Below are positions 1-6,539 of a stretch of DNA of 64,000 nucleotides, piece after piece. Source of the stretch: Knufia peltigerae (Eukaryota > Ascomycota > Eurotiomycetes > Chaetothyriales > Trichomeriaceae); assembly GCA_030247855.1 (NCBI GenBank), contig JAPDRN010000057.1, positions 62,001 to 126,000 of the forward strand, in the 5' to 3' direction. A program made the position numbers and the translations under genes. How positions within the stretch are numbered: position 1 is the stretch's first letter; each line of letters opens with the position of its first letter. Under the pieces are notes generated by a model. It ran no database searches, was not told where the DNA came from, and worked only from the letters and a program-made list of their open reading frames with translations.

Positions 1-252
1 GTCGACCTGCGGGCAGGCGGCCAGCGCGTGGGCGCGGCCCGCCTCGGTGGTGACGTCGGCACCAGTCGCGCGTACTTCAGCGGCACCGGGCAGCGTGCGC
101 AGTTCTTCAGCCGCAGCCTGCAGCGCAGCATCACCGCGGGCGACGATGACAACGTTCACGCCTTCGCGCACCAGCGCACGTGCGCAGCCCAGGCCAAGCC
201 CCTTGCTGGCGCCGCAGACCAGTGCCCAGCGGCCGGAAATGCCCAGATCCAT
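1..252 (-). CDS. SDR family oxidoreductase, N-terminal part (runs off the window)
   Basis: The minus-strand reading from the ATG at 252 gives about 84 residues and continues past the left edge, so only the amino-terminal part is visible. It begins MDLGISGRWALVCGASKG and contains a Gly-rich GASKGLGLG segment near residues 14-22, the Rossmann-fold dinucleotide-binding turn of classical short-chain dehydrogenases/reductases. The next strand (NVVIVARGD) fits the cofactor-specificity loop. The gene lies 29 bp downstream of bioH in the same direction and may belong to the same transcript. The substrate cannot be inferred, because the catalytic Tyr-xxx-Lys region is outside the window. A FabG-like or general SDR role is equally possible. 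Confidence 0.8.
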   Translation of the reverse strand, partial: MDLGISGRWALVCGASKGLGLGCARALVREGVNVVIVARGDAALQAAAEELRTLPGAAEVRATGADVTTEAGRAHALAACPQVD

Positions 253-281
253 GCGTCAGTCCTGCAGAAGCGTCGGGAGGC

Positions 282-1061
282 TCATTGTCCGCCATCGGCC
301 GGTGACAGGCCGGCAACGAAGTGTTGCAGGGCGGCTGCCACTTCATCGGCATGGCCGAGGAAGGGGGCGTGGCCGCCATGGGCGACGGTCAGCGACTGCC
401 CGCCCGGCGCCAGCGCGGCAGCGCCCTGCATCGCGGCCGGCGAGACCAGACGGTCGCGCTGGCCGGCAATCCACAGGCTGGGCTTGCCCAGTGCGGGCAA
501 GGCGCCGCGCAGGTCGGTGTTCTCCAGCAGCTGCAGGCCCTCGCGCAATGCGCGTTCGGTAGGCGCGCCGCGTTCGACCAGGCGCTGGCGCAGGGTACGC
601 AGTTCCTCGCGGGCATGCGCCGAACCCATCACGTCCAGTGCCAGGAAACGTTCCAGGGTGCCACTGAAGTCCTGCGCCAGGTCACGACCGAACTGCTCGA
701 ATACCGATGGCTCCACAGCGTGCGGCCAGTCATCACCGCGCACGAAGCGCGGCGTGGCGGCGATCATCGCCAGACCACGTACCTTTGGCAGCGTGGCCGC
801 CGCGTGCAGCGCGAACAGACCGCCCAGTGACCAACCGCACCACACCGCCGGCGGCGTGGCCGCGGCAATGGCGTTGACCACGAACGGCAGACGCAGCGGC
901 GTGCTGTCGTCGCGGCTGTGGCCATGGCCGGGCAGGTCGACCAGGTGCAGCGTGAACCGATCGGCCAGACGCTGCACCAGTGGCGCAAACACGCCGCCCT
1001 GCAGGGCCCACCCGTGGATCAGTACCAGGTCCGGCCCATGGCCGGTCACTTCGATATGCAT
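282..1061 (-). CDS. bioH: Pimeloyl-ACP methyl ester esterase BioH
   Basis: This 259-residue alpha/beta hydrolase matches the usual BioH length. Residues 15-18 (IHGW) form the oxyanion-hole HG motif, and CGWSLGG carries the nucleophile Ser at about residue 78. A GQRDRL segment (Asp) near residue 203 and an HGGHAPFLGH segment near residue 231 supply the other triad members. In the family, BioH removes the methyl ester from pimeloyl-ACP methyl ester, ending the disguised-substrate phase of pimelate synthesis in the cytoplasm. The start is 18 bp after bioF, so the genes are probably co-transcribed. Position directly behind bioB and bioF supports BioH over a generic esterase. Confidence 0.93.
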   Translation of the reverse strand: MHIEVTGHGPDLVLIHGWALQGGVFAPLVQRLADRFTLHLVDLPGHGHSRDDSTPLRLPFVVNAIAAATPPAVWCGWSLGGLFALHAAATLPKVRGLAMIAATPRFVRGDDWPHAVEPSVFEQFGRDLAQDFSGTLERFLALDVMGSAHAREELRTLRQRLVERGAPTERALREGLQLLENTDLRGALPALGKPSLWIAGQRDRLVSPAAMQGAAALAPGGQSLTVAHGGHAPFLGHADEVAAALQHFVAGLSPADGGQ

Positions 1062-1079
1062 GGAGAACTACACGATCAC

Positions 1080-2303
1080 TCAGGCCAGCGCCGGCAACGA
1101 CGGTGGCAGTACTTCGCGCGCGGCAAAGGCCACGCGGTCGCGTGCAACGGCAATGGCTTCGACCAGACCGCGTACCTGCTCGGTGGTGTGCAGCGCGGAC
1201 AAGGTGACGCGCAGGCGCGCCTTGCCCTCCGGCACGGTCGGTGGGCGGATCGCGCCGACCAGCCAGCCGGCCTGTTCCAGCGCCTGCGACATCGCCACGG
1301 CGGTGTGGTCGTCGCCACACAACAGCGGCTGGATCGGCGTTTCCGATGCCATCAGATCCAGCCCGTGACGTCGCGCTTCGCCGCGGAACAGTGCAATCAG
1401 ATCGGCCAGCTTCGCGCGCCGCCAATGATCGCGTCGGGCCAGCCGCACCGCTTCCAGCGCAGACGCTGCCAACGCCGGCGCCATGGCAGTGGTGTAGATG
1501 TAGGGGCGTGCGGTTTCCGCCAGATGCTCGATCAGGTCGTCGCGGCCGAGCACCAGCGCGCCGGAACCGCCGAGCGCCTTGCCCAGGGTGACCAGCTGCA
1601 GCGGCACATCGTCCACGCCCAGGCCGGCGGTGGCGACCGCGCCACGACCATCGCCGAGCACGCCCACGCCATGCGCATCGTCCACGTAGAACAACGCCTG
1701 CTGCAGGCGCGCGACCAGCGACAGCGCACGCAGCGGCGCGATATCGCCATCCATGCTGAAGACACCGTCGGTGGCCAGCATCGCTGCGCCATCGGGCGCA
1801 TGCTTGAGCTGGCGCATCGCACCTTCCGCGTCCAGGTGCGGGTAGCGGCGCAGGCGCGCGCCAGCCAGCCGGGTGGCATCGAGCAGACTGGCGTGGTTGA
1901 GCTTGTCCTGCACGCAGACATCGTTCTCTTCGCTCAGCAGCGCCTGCTGCACGGCCAGGTTGGCGGTGAAGCCACTGCCGAACAGCAAGGCACGCGGGTA
2001 ACCGAGCCACTCGGCCACTTCGCGTTCCAATGCGTCGTGCAGCGCGTGGTGGCCGCAGACCAGGTGCGAAGCACCGGCACCGGCACCTTCGCGCGCGGCG
2101 GCGTCCTGCAGTGCGTTGACCACGCTGAACTGCTGGGCCAGGCCCAGGTAATCGTTGCTGCAGAAACCGGTCAGCCAGCGCCCATCGACTTCCAGGCGCA
2201 CACCATCGCGACGGGTGACCGTGCGCCGCGGGCGGCGACGGCCTTGTGCATCGCGCAGCGCGCGCTGGGCTTGGAGGCGGGCGGTCAGGTCGGGGCGTGC
2301 CAT
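1080..2303 (-). CDS. bioF: 8-amino-7-oxononanoate synthase BioF
   Basis: A 407-residue fold-type I PLP enzyme of the alpha-oxoamine synthase family. It condenses pimeloyl-ACP (or CoA) with L-alanine to give 8-amino-7-oxononanoate. Visible marks are the substrate-loop region FCSNDYLGL (47-55), DDAHGVGVLG (Asp about 209, contacting the pyridine nitrogen) and LVTLGKALGGSGA with the probable Schiff-base Lys at 242. The open frame extends 45 codons upstream with a low-complexity Ala/Pro-rich reading. I chose the ATG at 2303 because MARPDLTARLQ is the expected BioF beginning. It lies 67 bp behind bioB and 18 bp before bioH. Confidence 0.95.
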   Translation of the reverse strand: MARPDLTARLQAQRALRDAQGRRRPRRTVTRRDGVRLEVDGRWLTGFCSNDYLGLAQQFSVVNALQDAAAREGAGAGASHLVCGHHALHDALEREVAEWLGYPRALLFGSGFTANLAVQQALLSEENDVCVQDKLNHASLLDATRLAGARLRRYPHLDAEGAMRQLKHAPDGAAMLATDGVFSMDGDIAPLRALSLVARLQQALFYVDDAHGVGVLGDGRGAVATAGLGVDDVPLQLVTLGKALGGSGALVLGRDDLIEHLAETARPYIYTTAMAPALAASALEAVRLARRDHWRRAKLADLIALFRGEARRHGLDLMASETPIQPLLCGDDHTAVAMSQALEQAGWLVGAIRPPTVPEGKARLRVTLSALHTTEQVRGLVEAIAVARDRVAFAAREVLPPSLPALA

Positions 2304-2370
2304 GGCGGCTGGATGCGGCGACGGGGCGGCTAGGGTAGCGCGTTGCCGCGACGCCTGCTTGGCCGCCGGC

Positions 2371-3414
2371 TCAGGCCGCGTGGGCGCAGCCGCAGCCGGG
2401 GGCATCGGCGCTGATATCGGCATGCACGGTGCCGCCATGGTCGTGACCGTCGGCGTCTACCTGCACCGCCATCGGCTGCAGGCCCAGGCGTGCGAACAGG
2501 GCCATGTCGCGCTCGCTTTCCGGGTTGCCGGTGGTCAGCAGCTTGTCGCCATGGAAGATGGAGTTGGCGCCGGCCAGGAAGCACAGCGCCTGCAGCTCAT
2601 CACTCATCGCCTCGCGGCCGGCCGACAGCCGCACCATCGAACGCGGCATGGCGATGCGGGCCACGGCGATCATGCGCACGAACTCGAACGGGTCCAGCTC
2701 GGCACTGCCATGCAGCGGCGTGCCGGCCACCTGCACCAGTTTGTTGATCGGCACCGAATCGGGATGCGCCGGCAAGGTGGCCAGCGCCAGCAGCAGGCCG
2801 ACGCGTTGCGCGCGCGTTTCGCCCATGCCGACGATGCCGCCGCAGCAGGTCTTCAGCCCCGCATCGCGCACATGGCCCAGCGTATCCAGGCGATCCTGGT
2901 ACTGCCGGGTGTGGATGATCGACTCGTAGTAGTCCGGCGCGGTATCGAGGTTGTGGTTGTAGTAGTCCAGGCCGGCGTCCTTCAACGCGCGCGCCTGCTC
3001 GCCACTGAGCATGCCCAGCGTGGCGCAGGTTTCCAGGCCCAGCGCTTTCACCCCGGCGATCATCGCCGCCACCTTGGGGATGTCGCGATCCTTCGGCGAA
3101 CGCCACGCTGCACCCATGCAGAAACGTGAGGCACCGGCCGCTTTGGCTTGGCGGGCCTTGGCCAGCACCGCATCGGTGTCCATCAGTTTCTGTGCGTTGA
3201 CCCCGGTGCTGTAGCGCTGCGCCTGCGGGCAGTACGCGCAGTCTTCCGGGCAGCCACCGGTCTTCACCGACAGCAGCGTGGATACCTGCACCTGGGCCGG
3301 GTCGAAGTGCTCGCGGTGGACGGCGGCGGCGCGGAACAGCAGTTCCGGGAAGGGCAGGTCGAACAGCGCCTGCAGTTCGTCGTGGTGCCAGTCGTGGCGG
3401 ATGGCGGTTGCCAT
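2371..3414 (-). CDS. bioB: Biotin synthase BioB (radical SAM)
   Basis: A 347-residue radical SAM enzyme that inserts sulfur into dethiobiotin. The SAM-cluster motif CPEDCAYC gives Cys 55, 59 and 62, within the conserved LLSVKTGGCPEDCAYCPQ context. Other BioB signatures are YNHNLDTAPDYYESI and the downstream motif around TCCGGIVGMGE. The protein ends in a short His/Gly/Cys-rich tail (DGHDHGGTVHADISADAPGCGCAHAA), longer than E. coli BioB and possibly metal-binding; that is inference. It is the first gene of bioB-bioF-bioH. A BirA-like palindrome about 55 bp upstream suggests biotin repression. bioA, bioC and bioD are not in the window. Confidence 0.97.
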   Translation of the reverse strand: MATAIRHDWHHDELQALFDLPFPELLFRAAAVHREHFDPAQVQVSTLLSVKTGGCPEDCAYCPQAQRYSTGVNAQKLMDTDAVLAKARQAKAAGASRFCMGAAWRSPKDRDIPKVAAMIAGVKALGLETCATLGMLSGEQARALKDAGLDYYNHNLDTAPDYYESIIHTRQYQDRLDTLGHVRDAGLKTCCGGIVGMGETRAQRVGLLLALATLPAHPDSVPINKLVQVAGTPLHGSAELDPFEFVRMIAVARIAMPRSMVRLSAGREAMSDELQALCFLAGANSIFHGDKLLTTGNPESERDMALFARLGLQPMAVQVDADGHDHGGTVHADISADAPGCGCAHAA

Positions 3415-3460
3415 GGCGGGACCTTGGAAGGGCTGGAGCGAGGGCGCAGTCTGGGTGGGG

Positions 3461-3503
3461 TTGGGAACGCTGTCAACTATCTCTATAAAATAATGGTTTA
3501 CAG
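3461..3503. promoter_or_regulatory. BirA-like operator overlapping a divergent promoter region
   Basis: CTGTCAAC (3470-3477) and GTTTACAG (3496-3503) form an inverted repeat with one mismatch, separated by 18 bp. This is the arrangement known for the BirA operator of E. coli, TTGTAAAC-N18-GTTTACAA. The spacer is AT-rich in an otherwise GC-rich region. On the plus strand it contains a promoter-like TTGGGA (3461-3466)-N17-TATAAA (3484-3489) reading toward the DUF3658 gene. On the minus strand it sits about 55 bp before bioB. BirA repression of bioB is inference; no BirA gene is visible here. Confidence 0.55.
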
Positions 3504-3571
3504 GGCGTCGTCGCCAGGTTCAGTTGCAGCGGTGCTAAGTTCGCCGCTACGTATGAAACGTGAGAATCGGC

Positions 3572-4144
3572 ATGGACACGCACAAGAACGCCGCAACCCG
3601 TCGCAACGCTGTGCTGTGCAGCCTGGCTGATCTGCCCGATGGAGGTTTGCGCGTGGTAATGGATGACCTGCGGAAATCGAACACCGCCGGTATGTGGCAG
3701 CACCGCACGTTCGTTACGTTCAAGGACTATCCACCAGGCATGCTTGCCGACCCCGTAGGCCTGTCCGAAGCGGAGTTGGCAGACTTTGGCTTCGTCGTGC
3801 TGGTCCGCCTGCTGGCTGTAAATGGCCGGCTGGCTGACACTGACGACGCGCCGGACAGCGATGCGCACCTCACCAACGAACAGCGGCACCGCATCGCGGC
3901 GCTGACCGACGAGGACGTCGCGCGGATCGATCAGCAGCTGCTTTCCCTCTGTGACGGTCAGTTCCGCAAAGTCGCCTATGTCGTGGGTACGGCGATGTCG
4001 CTGGACGCCGAACGTCAACCGGGAATTCCAGATGTGTTCTACGCAGGGCGTGTGCGCACGCTGGTGGAGCGGGGCGTCCTGGAGGCAGCAGGTGATCTGT
4101 CGCGCATGCGCTGCAGCGAAGTGCGCCGGGTCAGCTCTGCTTGA
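3572..4144 (+). CDS. DUF3658-like protein of unknown function
   Basis: A 190-residue soluble protein with no signal peptide or membrane segment. The stretch ALTDEDVARIDQQLLSLC followed by RKVAYVVGTAM (about residues 109-145) resembles the small DUF3658 domain (TDED-x-RID ... KVxxVVG), otherwise seen in uncharacterised bacterial proteins. The N-terminal half is unassigned. The ATG at 3572 (MDTHKNAATRR) was chosen; an in-frame GTG at 3560 would add four residues. Its 3' end overlaps the convergent H-NS-family gene by 14 bp. Transcription may start from the AT-rich bidirectional region shared with bioB, but no functional tie to biotin is visible. Confidence 0.7.
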   Translation: MDTHKNAATRRNAVLCSLADLPDGGLRVVMDDLRKSNTAGMWQHRTFVTFKDYPPGMLADPVGLSEAELADFGFVVLVRLLAVNGRLADTDDAPDSDAHLTNEQRHRIAALTDEDVARIDQQLLSLCDGQFRKVAYVVGTAMSLDAERQPGIPDVFYAGRVRTLVERGVLEAAGDLSRMRCSEVRRVSSA

Positions 4145-4553
4145 AGACGGTTCTCTGCCCGATCGCGCTGGACTTTCGAACGTCGGACCGGCCCAGCCCG
4201 GGAATCAGGAAATCGGCAGGGCTGCGGCCATGCTTGGTCTTCTCGGCAAGCCAACGCGGCATCCGGCCACGTCCCGACCACGTGTTGCGCTTGTTGTCCG
4301 GGTCGCGGTACTTGGCCGCCACCTTGCCCACCTTGCGCCGTGTGGCAGGTTTGCGGACCGGTGCAGCGGCCTCGGCGGGCGCGGCCCCGATCAGCTCTTC
4401 AATCGTGTAGCCGCACTGCGCGGCGAAGGCGATCAGCTTGCGACGGACGACGGCCATGGGGCGGCGGCTGGCGACCAGCGCCCTCCGCTGCTCGGCAGCA
4501 GTCACAAGGGCGTTCAGTTCCCGCAGGCTCAGGTGTTCAACGTCGATTGTCAT
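4131..4553 (-). CDS. H-NS family nucleoid-associated protein
   Basis: About 140 residues from the ATG at 4553 (MTIDVEHLSLRELNALV). The N-terminal half is helical and charged, as expected for the H-NS oligomerisation region. The C-terminal part has KYRDPDNKRNTWSGRGRMP followed by RWL (about residues 92-113), the signature AT-hook-like DNA-binding loop of H-NS/XrvA proteins (YRDP-x-N-x-TWSGRGR-x-P-x-WL). A Lys/Arg/Ala-rich linker separates the two. An upstream ATG at 4589 is possible but adds only a weakly plausible extension. It likely acts as a transcriptional silencer of AT-rich DNA. The 3' end overlaps the convergent DUF3658 gene. Confidence 0.88.
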   Translation of the reverse strand: MTIDVEHLSLRELNALVTAAEQRRALVASRRPMAVVRRKLIAFAAQCGYTIEELIGAAPAEAAAPVRKPATRRKVGKVAAKYRDPDNKRNTWSGRGRMPRWLAEKTKHGRSPADFLIPGLGRSDVRKSSAIGQRTVFKQS

Positions 4554-4727
4554 GCCGCGAAGGGTCCGGACATCCCGGCAGCCTGTCAAGCAGCGGACGG
4601 TTCACCCAACCCGCCCCAACGAGGCCATTGCCGACCGGAATGGCCGGGCGCGGGGCGCGCCCTACGCTTACGCGCGTATGCTGGCTTCGCCGATGGGCAG
4701 CCTGCGCTTGCAGGGTGATGCTGTGGC

Positions 4728-5423
4728 ATGCGCTTCACACTGCCTCCTGTCCTTGGCGAGTCATTGCAGATCGCCTTTCGCCTGCTGCTGCCCCTGCGCT
4801 GCCTGGTCTGCAGCGAGCCCGGCCATGACACCCTCGACCTCTGCGTCGCCTGTCTCGCCGAGCTGCCGTGGGCGGGCCGCGCCTGCCTTCGCTGCGCGCT
4901 GCCGCTGCCCGATGACGCCCTGCCCATCTGCGGGACCTGCCGCGACGAGCCGCCGCCCCAGACCGCTACCCACGCCAGCCTGTTGTACCTGCCGCCGATC
5001 GATCAGCTGCTGGTCCGCTACAAATTCCACCAGGACTTGGCTGCTGGGCGCCTGCTTGCACAATTGATGTTGCGCAACCCGCCGCCGTGGTCGTGCGCGC
5101 CACTGGTACCCGCGCCACTGCACCGGAAGCGACTGCGTCAGCGTGGTTACGATCAGGCTGCCGAGCTGTGTCGTCTGCTGCAGTTGCCGACGTGGCGCGG
5201 GTTGTATCGTCGTCGCCACACCGCGCCGCAGTCCGAACGCAGCGCCGAGCACCGCCGCGACAATCTGTTCGATGCCTTCGATGTGCGCGGCGCTGTACCG
5301 GCTCGACTGACCATCGTGGACGACGTGATGACCACTGGTAGTACCGTGCTGGAGATTGCAGAGACGCTGCGCCTGGTGGGGGCTGAAGATGTGCGGGCGT
5401 GGGTCTGCGCCCGCGTGCCGTGA
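4728..5423 (+). CDS. comF: ComF family protein (phosphoribosyltransferase-like)
   Basis: A 231-residue protein of the ComF/GntX family. The N-terminal quarter has Cys pairs (CLVC, CVAC, CLRC, CGTC) typical of the family's zinc-ribbon-like region. The C-terminal half is a type I phosphoribosyltransferase fold with the PRPP-loop motif LTIVDDVMTTGST near residues 198-210 and the RQRGYDQAAEL motif. ComF proteins are required for DNA uptake in naturally competent bacteria, and E. coli GntX belongs to the same family. The exact reaction is not established here. It stands alone, with no other competence gene nearby. Confidence 0.9.
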   Translation: MRFTLPPVLGESLQIAFRLLLPLRCLVCSEPGHDTLDLCVACLAELPWAGRACLRCALPLPDDALPICGTCRDEPPPQTATHASLLYLPPIDQLLVRYKFHQDLAAGRLLAQLMLRNPPPWSCAPLVPAPLHRKRLRQRGYDQAAELCRLLQLPTWRGLYRRRHTAPQSERSAEHRRDNLFDAFDVRGAVPARLTIVDDVMTTGSTVLEIAETLRLVGAEDVRAWVCARVP

Positions 5424-5481
5424 TCGCCCCTTTCATCCGCAAGGGCTAGGATGACCACGAACCCGGATCGAAGGAGTGGTC

Positions 5482-6033
5482 ATGAATTCCCCCTTGTCTC
5501 CCCTGTTGTCGGCCGTTGGACGCAGCTGGTGGATCCTGTTGCTGTACGGTCTGGTCGCACTGGGCTTCGGCATCATCGCGATTGGCTGGCCGATGTCGGC
5601 GGCCATCGCACTGGCGTGGACGCTGGGTGTGATGGCGATCGTGGAGGGCATCATCAGCCTGCTGGCGCTGATCACCGGTGGCAGCGGCGCCTCGCGCGGC
5701 TGGCTGCTGCTGTACGTGGTCGCCTCGCTGGGCTTCGGCATCCTGGCCGTTATCAATCCGCTGGCCACTGCCAGCGTACTGGTGCTGTTCCTGGCGGCAT
5801 GGCTGCTGGTGGCTGGCATCTACCGCATCGTCTTCGCCATACGCGTACGCAAGCAGATCCAGGGGGAGTGGCTGCTGATCCTCAGCGGCGTGCTGGCCAT
5901 CGTGCTGGGCCTGCTGTTCGCGGCCAATCCGTATGCCGGCGTGGCGGTGACCACGCTGTGGATCGGTATCGGCAGCCTGCTTTACGGCGTGCTGCAGGTG
6001 CTGGTGGCGTTCAAGCTGCGGAAGCTGCGCTGA
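5482..6033 (+). CDS. HdeD-like (DUF308) membrane protein
   Basis: A 183-residue, very hydrophobic protein with about six predicted membrane helices in three pairs, typical of the HdeD/DUF308 family, some members of which are linked to acid resistance. The start ATG at 5482 follows an AAGGAG at 5471-5476 with about 6 bp spacing; the GTG at 5476 would overlap that ribosome-binding site. Repeated motifs such as GLVALGFGIIAIGWP and SLGFGILAVINP mark the internal duplication. Its stop codon overlaps the start of the following lipoprotein (TGATG), so the two are translationally coupled and probably function together at the envelope. Confidence 0.85.
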   Translation: MNSPLSPLLSAVGRSWWILLLYGLVALGFGIIAIGWPMSAAIALAWTLGVMAIVEGIISLLALITGGSGASRGWLLLYVVASLGFGILAVINPLATASVLVLFLAAWLLVAGIYRIVFAIRVRKQIQGEWLLILSGVLAIVLGLLFAANPYAGVAVTTLWIGIGSLLYGVLQVLVAFKLRKLR

Positions 6034-6527
6034 TGTGGGGTTGGAGCAGATGGCCGCTGCTCGGTGCCGGTCTCGCGGCGTTGCTGCTGGTGGGCTGCAA
6101 CCGGGTGCCTCCGCCGGAGACGCAGCATCCGCCGCGGCAGGGTGTGCAGGTGCAGATGCGCGTGGTCGATCCCGACGGCCGCGCTACCCTGCAGTGGCAA
6201 GGGCGCAGCATCGCCGTGAAAGCGCCGCCGATGCTCACCAGTGCCGATATCCTCGACGTGCGAGCGGAGCTGGACGCCGCCCACCAGCCCGTGCTCGAAC
6301 TGACGTTTCGCAAGGAGTCCGCCGGCCGGTTGCTGCACGCGACCGAGGCCCTGGTGGGCAAGCAGGTCGCCCTGACCGTCGATGACCACGTGCTGTCCGT
6401 GGCCACCATAGCGGGTCCTTTTGGCGAGTCCATGCAGGTGGCCGGCACGAACATGAGTGTGGCCGAAGTGCACGACATGGCGCGCTACATCGTCCACGGC
6501 GGTCCTGCGCCGTCACAGCAGCGCTGA
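6033..6527 (+). CDS. Lipoprotein with SecD/SecF P1-head-like domain
   Basis: A 164-residue protein with a lipoprotein signal (hydrophobic core, then LLVGC, Cys about 22), so probably membrane-anchored facing the periplasm. After a Pro-rich linker, residues 90-160 follow the pattern of the P1 head subdomain of SecD: a strand ending in ELTF, a segment GKQVALTVDDHVLSVATI, then GPFGESMQVAG and a terminal MARYIVHGGPAP. In SecD this subdomain binds translocating substrate. Here it is free-standing, without the SecD membrane core. The start overlaps the HdeD-like gene by one base. Assignment rests on motif order only. Confidence 0.65.
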   Translation: MWGWSRWPLLGAGLAALLLVGCNRVPPPETQHPPRQGVQVQMRVVDPDGRATLQWQGRSIAVKAPPMLTSADILDVRAELDAAHQPVLELTFRKESAGRLLHATEALVGKQVALTVDDHVLSVATIAGPFGESMQVAGTNMSVAEVHDMARYIVHGGPAPSQQR

Positions 6528-6539
6528 ATCAGCGCTGCT
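6517..6539. terminator. Palindrome containing both convergent stop codons; possible bidirectional terminator
   Basis: An 11-bp perfect inverted repeat (arms 6517-6527 and 6529-6539) around A6528. The sequence GCTGAATCAGC at its centre holds the TGA stop of the plus-strand lipoprotein and the TGA stop of the minus-strand transporter. A practical hairpin would have a 9-bp stem with a 5-base loop, followed on the plus strand by TTTCC. It could stop transcription from both sides, but the T-tract is short. Confidence 0.45.
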
